This document shows, one piece after another, positions 25,441 to 34,399 of a stretch of DNA of 64,000 bases. The stretch is from contig CAVSQS010000002.1 of NCBI GenBank assembly GCA_963730165.1, positions 496,001 to 560,000 of the forward strand. The letters run 5' to 3'. Source of the DNA: DASSQJ01 sp963730165 (lineage in GTDB: Bacteria; Actinomycetota; Actinomycetes; Actinomycetales; Dermatophilaceae). The notes under the pieces were generated by a model. That model was not told where the DNA came from, made no database searches, and saw nothing but the letters and a program-made list of their open reading frames with translations. Position numbers and translations under genes: made by a program. Each line of letters starts with the position of its first letter. Position 1 is the first letter of the stretch.

Positions 25441-26373
25441 ATGACCCGCACCGCCTGGGGCCACGCCCTCGTCACGACCACCGGGGACGGCACCGTCTTG
25501 GACGCCTGGTACCCCTCGCCCACGCTCGGCGAGCCGGGCGGCGCCGGCGAGCTCGCGGCACCCGACGGGCTCGAGGCCCTGGCCGGTGCTGACGACGTCC
25601 GGGGGGTGCGCACCGAGGTCCGCCTCGTCACGGTCGACCTCGACACGGCCCCCGCCGACGCCGCGGACGCCTACCTGCGCCTCCATCTCCTCTCCCACCG
25701 GATGTGCGGCCCCAACTCCATCAACCTCGACGGGCTCTTCGGCGTGCTCGCGAACGTCGTCTGGACCTCTCAGGGCCCCTGCGCGGTCGAGGGCTTCGAC
25801 CGCACCCGGGTACGGATGCGCGCCCGTGGGCCGGTCCAGGTCTTCGGCGTCGACAAGTTCCCGCGGATGGTCGACTACGTCCTGCCCTCCGGCGTGCGCA
25901 TCGGCGACGCCGACCGCGTGCGGCTCGGTGCCCACCTCGCGAGCGGAACGACGGTCATGCACGAGGGGTTCGTCAACTTCAACGCCGGGACGCTCGGGCA
26001 CTCGATGGTCGAGGGCCGGATCAGCCAGGGCGTCGTCGTCGGCGACGGGTCCGACATCGGTGGCGGCGCCTCGACGATGGGCACGCTCTCCGGGGGCGGC
26101 ACGGAACGCGTCAGCATCGGGGAGCGTTGTCTGCTCGGTGCCGAGTCCGGGCTCGGCATCGCGCTCGGTGACGACTGCGTCGTCGAGGCCGGCCTCTACC
26201 TGACGGCGGGCACCAAGGTGACCCTCCCCGACGGCGGCGTCACCGCGGCGCGCGAGCTGTCCGGGCAGTCGAACCTGCTGTTCCTCCGCAACTCGGTGAC
26301 CGGCAGGGTCGAGGCGCGGGCCCGGGACGGGCACGGCATCGTGCTCAACTCGGCACTGCACGCCAACGACTGA
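25441..26373 (+). CDS. dapD: tetrahydrodipicolinate N-succinyltransferase, actinobacterial type
   Basis: A 310-residue trimeric acyltransferase that succinylates tetrahydrodipicolinate, the step opening the dap branch completed by DapC and DapE. The N-terminal domain includes LHLLSHRMCGPNSINLDGLF. The middle has left-handed beta-helix hexapeptide repeats (VRLGAHLASGTTVMHEGFVN, IGGGASTMGTLSGGG, CLLGAESGLGIALGDDCVVE). Sequence and length match the M. tuberculosis-type DapD rather than the shorter proteobacterial enzyme. ATG 25441 directly follows the TAGGCT hexamer and a 6-nt spacer. Confidence 0.93.
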   Translation: MTRTAWGHALVTTTGDGTVLDAWYPSPTLGEPGGAGELAAPDGLEALAGADDVRGVRTEVRLVTVDLDTAPADAADAYLRLHLLSHRMCGPNSINLDGLFGVLANVVWTSQGPCAVEGFDRTRVRMRARGPVQVFGVDKFPRMVDYVLPSGVRIGDADRVRLGAHLASGTTVMHEGFVNFNAGTLGHSMVEGRISQGVVVGDGSDIGGGASTMGTLSGGGTERVSIGERCLLGAESGLGIALGDDCVVEAGLYLTAGTKVTLPDGGVTAARELSGQSNLLFLRNSVTGRVEARARDGHGIVLNSALHAND

Positions 26374-26419
26374 CGCCCGGACGGTAGACCACCCGACCAC
26401 CCCACACCGGAGGACCAGC

Positions 26420-27304
26420 ATGCCGCGCACCGTCAGGGGCGCCGTGACCCTCGCCGAGGACAGCCCGCGCTCACCGCGCCAGCGACGTCTGGGCGCGCTG
26501 CTGCTCGTCGTCGTCGTCGCGGTCGTCGCGGTGGCCTCGTGGCTCGGGGCGAGGCACCTGCTGAGCGCCGTCGCCGGTGAGCAGTGCCGCGTCACGGTGG
26601 ACGGCACCACCTTCCAGTGGGCCCCCGACCAGGCGAGCAACAGTGCGGCGATCACCGCCGTCGCGCTCAAGCGCGGACTACCGCCGCGCGCGGCCTCGAT
26701 CGCCATCGCGACCGCGATGCAGGAGTCGAAGGTCCGCAACGTGCGGTTCGGCGACCGTGACTCGCTCGGGCTGTTCCAGCAGCGCCCGTCGCAGGGCTGG
26801 GGCACCGCCGAGCAGATCCTCGACCCGGAGTACTCGACGAACCGCTTCTATGACGAGCTCGTCAAGGTCGAGGGCTACGACTCGATGGAGATCGCCGCCG
26901 CCGCCCAGGCGGTCCAGCGGTCGGCCGCGGGCGAGGCCTACGCCCAGCACGAGGCCCAGGCGCGGGTGACCGCCTCGGCGCTCTCTGGCGAGAGCCACGC
27001 CGCGATCGGCTGTGCGCTGCGCGAGCCCGAGCAGGCGGGCTCGCCCGACGGGCTGCTCGCCCTGCTCGAGAAGGACCTGGGTCTCTCCGGCAGCGCGACG
27101 GGCGAGGTCGTCACCGTCCGCACGGACTCCGCGGACCTCGCGTGGGCGGTCGGTTCCTGGGCGGTGGCGCGCGCCTCCGACACCGGTGTCCTCGCGGTGA
27201 CCGTCGGTGACCGGGAGTGGCGGCGGTCGATGGACGACGGGGCGTTCACGTGGCACGACGCCGCGTCGCCCGCCGACGCCACGACGGTCACCATCCGGCT
27301 GTGA
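26420..27304 (+). CDS. secreted/anchored protein with lysozyme-like fold
   Basis: A 294-residue protein. A membrane helix at about 30-50 (LLLVVVVAVVAVASWLG) precedes an extracytoplasmic domain. Residues about 90-140 read SIAIATAMQESKVRNVRFGDRDSLGLFQQRPSQGWGTAEQILDP, the pattern of a lysozyme-like/transglycosylase domain, including the Glu of ATAMQES at the place of the catalytic acid. A cell-wall role is possible but the enzyme activity is unproven. It lies 46 bases after dapD on the same strand, with an SD-like GGAGG before ATG 26420, and converges with citrate synthase. Confidence 0.68.
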   Translation: MPRTVRGAVTLAEDSPRSPRQRRLGALLLVVVVAVVAVASWLGARHLLSAVAGEQCRVTVDGTTFQWAPDQASNSAAITAVALKRGLPPRAASIAIATAMQESKVRNVRFGDRDSLGLFQQRPSQGWGTAEQILDPEYSTNRFYDELVKVEGYDSMEIAAAAQAVQRSAAGEAYAQHEAQARVTASALSGESHAAIGCALREPEQAGSPDGLLALLEKDLGLSGSATGEVVTVRTDSADLAWAVGSWAVARASDTGVLAVTVGDREWRRSMDDGAFTWHDAASPADATTVTIRL

Positions 27305-27340
27305 CCTCGGGCGCCGCGGGCCGCGGGCGCCGCGGAGGTG

Positions 27341-28627
<1,287 letters not shown>

Positions 28628-28667
28628 GTGGCGATCCTTGGGGTTTGCGGGCAGAGACGTCGTTTGG

Positions 28668-28696
28668 ACCCTACCCGCCGGTTCACACCCGACGAA
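28668..28696 (-). promoter_or_regulatory. promoter of gltA
   Basis: On the minus strand TTCGTC (28691-28696), a 17-nt spacer and TAGGGT (28668-28673), giving a leader of about 35 nt with an SD. Confidence 0.5.
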
Positions 28697-28721
28697 ACGC
28701 GCGTGACGTGACGTACACCGC

Positions 28722-29876
28722 TCACGGTCGCCCGAGGCGGCGCACGGCCGCCTCGACCCGTTCGTCGGTCGCGGTGAGCGCGATGCGCACGTGCCCGCGG
28801 GACGCGGTGCCGTAGAAGTCGCCCGGAGCGACGAGGATGCCGCGCTCGGCGAGCCGCGCGACCGTGCGCCGGCCGTCCTCACCGGCGGTGGCCCAGAGGT
28901 AGAGTCCGGCCTCGGAGTGGTCCACCCGGAGCCCGAAGCGCTCCACCGCGGGGAGCAGCGCGGCCCGGCGTGCCACGTAGCGCGCCTTCTGCTCCTCGAC
29001 GTGCGTGGTGTCGGCCAGGGCCGCGAGGAGCGCCCGCTGCACCGGCCACGGCATCATCATCCCGGCGTGCTTGCGGACCTCGAGCAGCCGCTGCACGAGC
29101 GCCGGGTCGCCGGCGACGAAGGCGGCACGGTACCCGGCGAGGTTGGACTGCTTAGACATCGAGTAGACGCACAGCAGCCCCTCGTGGGAGCCGCCGGTGA
29201 CCCGGGGGTCGAGGATCGAGGGGGTGGTGGGGGGCTCGAGCGATCCCTCGGGGCGCTCGCGCCAGTCGAGCTCGGCGTAGCACTCGTCGGAGGCGACGAC
29301 GATGCCGTGCCGGCGGGCCCACGCCACGACCTTGGCCAGATGCTCGACCCCGAGCACACGACCGGTCGGGTTGGCGGGGGTGTTGAGCCACAGCAGCTTC
29401 GGGGTGGTGGCCTCGGTGAGGGGCCCGAGCGCGGTGATCGAGTCGACGGGAACCGGCACAGCGCCCGCGAGCCGGGCGCCCACGTCGTAGGTCGGGTAGG
29501 CGACGCTCGGGTGGGCGACGACGTCACCCGGCCCCAGGCCGAGCAGGAGCGGGAGCCACGCGACGAGCTCCTTCGACCCGATCGTCGGCAGGACGCCCGC
29601 GGGGTCGAGGTCCGGGACGCCCCGGCGGCGGGCGAACCAGCCCGCGACGGCCTCGCGCAGGTCGGGTGTCCCGTACGTCTGCGGATAGCCCGGCGCGTCG
29701 GCAGCCGCGGCGAGCGCGTCCCGCACCACCGGGGGCGTCGGGTCGACGGGTGTGCCGACCGAGAGGTCGACGATCCCCCGCCCCGCGTCGCCCACGAGAC
29801 CGGGGTCGGAAAACGCACTCGCCCGCTCCCGAGCGGGAGCGAGCGAGTCCCAGGGGAAGTCCGGGAGCCGGAGCAC
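28722..29876 (-). CDS. dapC: succinyldiaminopimelate transaminase
   Basis: A 384-residue fold-type I PLP aminotransferase. Visible: LSVGTPVDPTPP (substrate end), LLWLNTPANPTGRV (Asn-Pro-x-Gly), VVASDECYAELDW (cofactor Asp and Tyr) and SMSKQSNLAGYRAAF (PLP-binding Lys). Actinobacterial DapC of this type is usually encoded beside a 7Fe ferredoxin gene, as here: the GTG start 29876 lies 3 bases after the fdxA stop. It converts N-succinyl-2-amino-6-ketopimelate to N-succinyl-LL-diaminopimelate, between DapD and DapE. Confidence 0.9.
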   Translation of the reverse strand: MLRLPDFPWDSLAPARERASAFSDPGLVGDAGRGIVDLSVGTPVDPTPPVVRDALAAAADAPGYPQTYGTPDLREAVAGWFARRRGVPDLDPAGVLPTIGSKELVAWLPLLLGLGPGDVVAHPSVAYPTYDVGARLAGAVPVPVDSITALGPLTEATTPKLLWLNTPANPTGRVLGVEHLAKVVAWARRHGIVVASDECYAELDWRERPEGSLEPPTTPSILDPRVTGGSHEGLLCVYSMSKQSNLAGYRAAFVAGDPALVQRLLEVRKHAGMMMPWPVQRALLAALADTTHVEEQKARYVARRAALLPAVERFGLRVDHSEAGLYLWATAGEDGRRTVARLAERGILVAPGDFYGTASRGHVRIALTATDERVEAAVRRLGRP

Positions 29877-29879
29877 GTC

Positions 29880-30206
29880 CTACTCGTCGTGCTGCTGCGG
29901 CGGCAGGTCCGCGATGATCGGGTGGTCCTTGGGGATCACCCCGAGCTTCGCGGCGCCGCCCGGGCTGCCGAGGTCGTCGAAGAACTCGACGTTGGCCTTG
30001 TAGTACTCGGCCCACTGCTCGGGGACGTCGTCCTCGTAGTAGATCGCCTCCACGGGGCAGACCGGCTCACAGGCGCCGCAGTCGACGCACTCGTCGGGGT
30101 GGATGTAGAGGCTCCGCTCGCCCTCGTAGATGCAGTCGACCGGGCACTCCTCGATGCAGGCCTTGTCCTTGAGGTCGACGCAGGGCTGCGCGATCACGTA
30201 CGTCAT
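29880..30206 (-). CDS. fdxA: 7Fe ferredoxin
   Basis: A 108-residue ferredoxin with two cluster motifs: CVDLKDKACIEECPVDC for the 3Fe-4S cluster and ECVDCGACEPVCPVEA for the 4Fe-4S cluster. The acidic C-terminal extension is typical of actinobacterial FdxA. It is a soluble electron carrier; the partner cannot be told. ATG 30206 is 6 nt after a TAGTAT hexamer that doubles as the -10 of the divergent GNAT gene. It is cotranscribed with dapC. Confidence 0.93.
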   Translation of the reverse strand: MTYVIAQPCVDLKDKACIEECPVDCIYEGERSLYIHPDECVDCGACEPVCPVEAIYYEDDVPEQWAEYYKANVEFFDDLGSPGGAAKLGVIPKDHPIIADLPPQQHDE

Positions 30207-30212
30207 GGGCCC

Positions 30213-30219
30213 ATACTAT
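30213..30219. promoter_or_regulatory. bidirectional -10 hexamer for two leaderless genes
   Basis: The heptamer ATACTAT is TACTAT on the plus strand (30214-30219; 7 nt before ATG 30227) and TAGTAT on the minus strand (30213-30218; 6 nt before ATG 30206). Both start codons sit at the predicted transcription start. Confidence 0.6.
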
Positions 30220-30226
30220 GCGCGCC

Positions 30227-31270
30227 ATGAGCGCTGACGAGCGACGGCGGGCCGCGCCGGGACACCTCGCGGCGGCGAGCGTCCCGCAGGCCGGGACGAG
30301 GGTCGTGGTCCGGTACCGCCTCCCGGCGCCGGACCCGCGGACCGGTGCCCGACTCACCGACGTCGTGGGCGAGCTGGAGTCGGCCGACGGGCAGGCCCTC
30401 GTCGTGCGGACCCGCCGCGGCCCGGTGCGGGTCGAGGCCGCTTCCGTCGAGGTCGTCAAGGAGGTCCCCCCGCGGCCGATCCGACGCGGCGCACCCCACC
30501 GGGCGCTGTCGGTCGACGACCTCCAACGGGTCATGCTCGGGGCGTGGCCGGCGATGGAGACCGCGCGACTCGGCGAGTGGGTCCTGCGCGCCTCGCGAGG
30601 GTTCACCAACCGCGGCAACTCGGTGATGACCGCCGGCTCCCCGGGGCGTCCGATGCCGGATGCCGTCGACGCCGTGGAGCGCTGGTACGCCCGGCGCGGC
30701 CTGCCGAGCAACCTCACCGTCGCCGGCCCCGTGGGCTTCGACCCGGCTCGGGACACCCTCGCGGCCGAGCTCCTCCGTCGCGGCTACGTCCCCCGCGTCA
30801 CGACCCGCACTCTCACCGCCGCGGCGGCCGAGGTGACGCTGAGGGCGGACCCGCCGCCGCCAGGGGTGGCGGTCTCGGCTGCCGAGGTCCTCACCGACGA
30901 GTGGCTCACCGCCTACCGGGGCTACCGCGACGTGGACGACGAGGCGGCGCGCGCCGTGCTCGTCGGGTCACCGGCCCAGGACTTCGCGCTGGCGCGCCAC
31001 GAGGGCCGGGTCCTCGGCATCGGCCGGCTCGGTGTCGCGTCCGCCTGGGGTGGCGTCGCCGCGATGTGGGTGTCCCCCGCCGCGCGCCGGCGCGGGATCG
31101 CGAGTGCCCTGCTCGGTGAGCTGGCCGCCCGGGCCCAGGCCCGCGGCGTCCGCTCGCTCCACCTGCAGACCGACACCGACAACCTGCCGGCGCTGGCGCT
31201 CTACACGGCCCACGGCTTCGCGCCGCACCACGACTACGTCAACCTCCGTCGGCCCGACGTCGGGGACTGA
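30227..31270 (+). CDS. GNAT-family acetyltransferase with N-terminal extension
   Basis: A 347-residue protein. The C-terminal 150 residues are a GNAT domain with MWVSPAARRRGIASALLGELAARAQ (acetyl-CoA pyrophosphate loop) and LHLQTDTDNLPALALYTAHGF. The N-terminal part has a small beta-rich domain (RVVVRYRLP, VGELESADGQALVVRT) and a second, degenerate GNAT-like half (TARLGEWVLRASRGFTNRGN). The acceptor is unknown. ATGs are at 30218 and 30227; the first lies inside the -10 hexamer, so the second is chosen. Confidence 0.85.
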   Translation: MSADERRRAAPGHLAAASVPQAGTRVVVRYRLPAPDPRTGARLTDVVGELESADGQALVVRTRRGPVRVEAASVEVVKEVPPRPIRRGAPHRALSVDDLQRVMLGAWPAMETARLGEWVLRASRGFTNRGNSVMTAGSPGRPMPDAVDAVERWYARRGLPSNLTVAGPVGFDPARDTLAAELLRRGYVPRVTTRTLTAAAAEVTLRADPPPPGVAVSAAEVLTDEWLTAYRGYRDVDDEAARAVLVGSPAQDFALARHEGRVLGIGRLGVASAWGGVAAMWVSPAARRRGIASALLGELAARAQARGVRSLHLQTDTDNLPALALYTAHGFAPHHDYVNLRRPDVGD

Positions 31271-31305
31271 CCGGCCGGGTTCGCCCGCGACGTGGCGCCG
31301 GCGGG

Positions 31306-33039
31306 TCAGCTGCCCTTGTAGGTGCAGGTGACGTCGTCCTCGGGCTGGTAGCGCGTCGTGAACTTCTGGGTGCGCACCACCTCGCCGCCGACCTTGAAGA
31401 TGCGCCCGACGTCGACGGTGAACCCCTCGGTGGGGCTCTGCGGGATGCACAGCGGGTCGTCGTCGAGGATCTTCTTCGGCTCGACGACGTCGTAGCGCGC
31501 GCTCTTGGTCGCCTCGATGTCCCACTTCTTCGTGCCGTAGAAGTCGACGGTGATCGAGGTGTCGGTCGTGCTCACCTTGACGAGCACGCCGCCGTCGGTG
31601 GTGTTGGTCCACTTGTGGTGCAGGTTGGGGTAGGAGATCGTCGCCTCCCGGCCCTCGGGGTAGCGAGAGATGTAGTAGGCGTGCGGCGTCCACGCGTCGA
31701 GCTGCATCCCGGCGAAGAAGGCAGCGTTGAACAGCGTCGTCGACAGCTGCGAGAGCCCGCCGCCGTACGACTCCGCGGCTCGCCCGTAGCGGATGATCCC
31801 GGCCTTGACGTAGCCGCTCGCCGCGGTCGTCGTGTCGCCGAGGACCGCGTTGAGGCTGAACTGGTCACCGGGCAGGACGTACGTGCCGTCGACGACGGAG
31901 CCACCCTTCTTGATGTTGGTGACCCGGGACTGGCAGCACGCGAAGTACGTGGTGAAGGAGGAGATCTTCTCCTTCGGCAGGGTGGCCTCGACCTTGGCGG
32001 CGGTCCACTCGGGCCGGATCTCGCGAGTCTCGACCTTCGCGGTGCGCTCGGTGCCGGAGATCGCGCGCCACACGGCGGTGCTGATCGACTCGTCGTCGAG
32101 CGCCGTGCCGGGGACGCCGTCCTCGACGGTCGGCTCGAGCCCGGAGAAGGTCACGGTGGCGTCGCGGGGCTCGGTCTCGATGCCGGCCTCCTCCGCCGCG
32201 GCGTGGACGAGCGCACGCAGCTTCGTCTCGTCGGCGCGGGGGGTGATGGTGCCGTCGTCGGCCGGGGTGAGGACGACCGCCTCGGCGAAGTCGGCCGGGT
32301 CGAGCGAGAACGTGCCGCCGCCCGCCTCGACGGTCACCGGAGCGGAGACGGCGACCTCGGCGAACTCGGTGCGCACCCGCTCGAACTCGCTCGCCGGCAC
32401 CGCCGGCGGGAGGGTCTCGGAGGCGACGTCGATGCTCTGGTCGGCGGGCCAGCGGGCCCGGACGACGTCGGCCGTGCCGACGACGTCCAGACGGCTTCCG
32501 GGCACGGGCGCCGTGTAGGCCACGGTGCCGCCGGCGACCGAGAGCGAGCCCTCCCTCGCCTCCGCGTCGAGGGCCTCGCGCTGCGCCTCGAGCGCAGCGT
32601 CGAAGCGCGGGTCGTCGATCGTGACGACCGCCGGCTCCTCGGACCCGCCGACGAGGTGGGGCCACAGGACCCGCGGGTCGAGGCTGAAGCCGGTCAGGCC
32701 GTCGACCGTGGCGGGGACGTCGACCCCGAGGCCGAGGTCAGCGGGGTCGAGCTCCACCTCGCCGGCACGGGAGGAGAAGGTGACCGGCGCGGCGATCTCG
32801 CCCGCGAGGCCGGTGTCGAGGGCCGAGCGGGCCTCTACGCGGGTGAGCCCACCGACGTCGACGCCGGCCACGGTCGTCTGGCGCGGAACGCGGTCGCCGT
32901 ACCACCACGCGGCGCCGAGGTAGGCGAGCCCGAGGACGAGGAGCACCCCGAGCACGACGAGCGGCCAGCGGCGTCGCGTGTGGGTGCCGTCCTCCCACGT
33001 GGGGTCGTCCCAGGAGGTGTCGAGCAGGTCGTGACTCAC
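31306..33039 (-). CDS. VanW-family membrane-anchored protein with YoaR-like domains
   Basis: A 577-residue protein with a short cytosolic start, a membrane helix at about 27-47, two putative peptidoglycan-binding (YoaR/PG_binding_4-like) repeats (about 60-340) and a C-terminal VanW domain (about 400-525), recognised by GDQFSLNAVLGDTT, SYGGGLSQLSTTLFNAAFFAGM and HAYYISRYPEGREAT. VanW domains occur in glycopeptide-resistance clusters but their biochemistry is unknown; a cell-surface role is likely. GTG 33039 overlaps the flavin reductase stop (GTGA). It is the last gene of the typA-mshB run. Confidence 0.87.
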   Translation of the reverse strand: MSHDLLDTSWDDPTWEDGTHTRRRWPLVVLGVLLVLGLAYLGAAWWYGDRVPRQTTVAGVDVGGLTRVEARSALDTGLAGEIAAPVTFSSRAGEVELDPADLGLGVDVPATVDGLTGFSLDPRVLWPHLVGGSEEPAVVTIDDPRFDAALEAQREALDAEAREGSLSVAGGTVAYTAPVPGSRLDVVGTADVVRARWPADQSIDVASETLPPAVPASEFERVRTEFAEVAVSAPVTVEAGGGTFSLDPADFAEAVVLTPADDGTITPRADETKLRALVHAAAEEAGIETEPRDATVTFSGLEPTVEDGVPGTALDDESISTAVWRAISGTERTAKVETREIRPEWTAAKVEATLPKEKISSFTTYFACCQSRVTNIKKGGSVVDGTYVLPGDQFSLNAVLGDTTTAASGYVKAGIIRYGRAAESYGGGLSQLSTTLFNAAFFAGMQLDAWTPHAYYISRYPEGREATISYPNLHHKWTNTTDGGVLVKVSTTDTSITVDFYGTKKWDIEATKSARYDVVEPKKILDDDPLCIPQSPTEGFTVDVGRIFKVGGEVVRTQKFTTRYQPEDDVTCTYKGS

Positions 33040-33533
33040 GCGAGGCTCCCGTAGCCACCACGGAAGTGGACCAGGGCGTGACCGGTGCTGTCGGGCAGGT
33101 CGATGCCGAGAACCTCGCCGACGATGATCGAGTGGTCGCCGGCGGGGTGGACGGCGGTGGTCCGGACCTCGAGGTGGACCAGTGCCCCGTCGAGCAACGC
33201 GACACCCGTCGCCGGGCCGCGGCGGAAGGGGGTCCGGTCGAGCTGCCCGTGGAGCGGGCGTCCCCGGGTGGCGAACCACTCCGAGGCGGCCCGCATGTCG
33301 GCGGCCAGGACGCTCACGCCCCAGACACCGGCTTCCACGACGGCGTCATGGAAGCGCGACTCGTTCTCGGCGCAGTGGAGGACGAGCAGCGGGTCGAGGG
33401 AGACCGAGGTGACCGTGTCGGCCGTCATCGCGTGGTCATGGCCCTGCGCCACCGTGGTGAGCACGCTGACGCCGTGGGCGATCCGGCCCATGGCCTGCCG
33501 GAACAGCGCGGGGTCGAGGAAGTGCTCGCTCAC
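33036..33533 (-). CDS. flavin reductase-like protein
   Basis: A 165-residue split-barrel flavoprotein of the flavin reductase-like domain family: FRQAMGRIAHGVSVLTTV, DTVTSVSLDPLLVLHCA and a C-terminal HFRGGYGSL motif (compare HFRGGY). Such proteins reduce FMN/FAD with NAD(P)H for partner monooxygenases, though no monooxygenase is adjacent. It is coupled at both ends (GTGA overlaps with mshB and the VanW gene). Start GTG 33533. Confidence 0.87.
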   Translation of the reverse strand: MSEHFLDPALFRQAMGRIAHGVSVLTTVAQGHDHAMTADTVTSVSLDPLLVLHCAENESRFHDAVVEAGVWGVSVLAADMRAASEWFATRGRPLHGQLDRTPFRRGPATGVALLDGALVHLEVRTTAVHPAGDHSIIVGEVLGIDLPDSTGHALVHFRGGYGSLA

Positions 33534-34399
33534 GTCGCTCCTTCGGGGACGGGCCGGCCGGTCGCCGGGTCGAGCGGGGCGTACCCCTCCCGGCCGGACA
33601 ACCGGAAGACATGCCGGTTGGACAAGGCATACCATCCGTCGCCGACGACCACCTGGGTCTCGTGCTCCCGGAGGGCGCGTGTCCGCACCCGCTCGGCCTC
33701 GGGGTCGACGACGGCACGGGTGACCACCTCGTCGGCCACGACCGAGGCCGCATAGGGGTTGTCCGCACCCGGCACGACCCATCCCCGGCCCGCAGGGACG
33801 TGGACCGAGAGCCACTCCCGGTCCTCCGACGCCCATCGCAGCGGCGTCAGGACGCCGAACAGCACCGGCGCCCCGCCGCCGAGCGTCGCGAGCGCCGCCC
33901 GGGTGGCCTCGTGGGTGCGGACGTGGTCCGGATGCCCGTACCCGCCACCCGCGTCGTACGTGACGACGACGTCGGGACGCACTCGCTCCACCACGTCGCG
34001 CACGGCCGCCGCCGCCTCGGAGAGGTCGGCCCCGGCCCAGGCGCGCCCGTGCGCCGCGGCCGCGGACCCGGCCATCCCCGAGTCGCGCCAGCGCGGTGCC
34101 CCGGCGGGCCCGTCGGCCCCGAGCAGGTGGTGCGAGACGCCGAGGACGCCCATCGCCCGGACGAGCTCGCCCCGGCGGTGCCACGCGAGGCCGTCTCCGT
34201 CCCCCTCGAGGTGCCGCAGCGGGGCCGGGATGACCTCGCCCTCCTCGCCGAGCGTGCACGTCAGCACGTGGACGTCGTCACCGCGCGCCACGTGGTGCGC
34301 GAGGGCGACCCCGGTCGTCAGGGTCTCGTCGTCGGGGTGCGCGTGCACGAAGAGCAACCGGCCGGCGCCCACGACGAGGCCGTCGAGCAGGCCCCTCAC
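33530..34399 (-). CDS. mshB: mycothiol biosynthesis deacetylase MshB
   Basis: A 289-residue zinc deacetylase of the PIG-L/LmbE family. HAHPDDE at 19-25 holds the first zinc ligands and base, and YGHPDHVRTHE near 150-160 the last His. MshB removes acetate from N-acetylglucosaminyl-inositol in mycothiol synthesis. Length and the DGLAWHRRGELVRAMGVLG segment fit MshB rather than the conjugate amidase Mca, but Mca cannot be excluded by eye. GTG 34399 overlaps the upstream stop; a longer frame is not coding. It sits between a peptide-binding protein gene and flavin reductase. Confidence 0.85.
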   Translation of the reverse strand: MRGLLDGLVVGAGRLLFVHAHPDDETLTTGVALAHHVARGDDVHVLTCTLGEEGEVIPAPLRHLEGDGDGLAWHRRGELVRAMGVLGVSHHLLGADGPAGAPRWRDSGMAGSAAAAHGRAWAGADLSEAAAAVRDVVERVRPDVVVTYDAGGGYGHPDHVRTHEATRAALATLGGGAPVLFGVLTPLRWASEDREWLSVHVPAGRGWVVPGADNPYAASVVADEVVTRAVVDPEAERVRTRALREHETQVVVGDGWYALSNRHVFRLSGREGYAPLDPATGRPVPEGAT

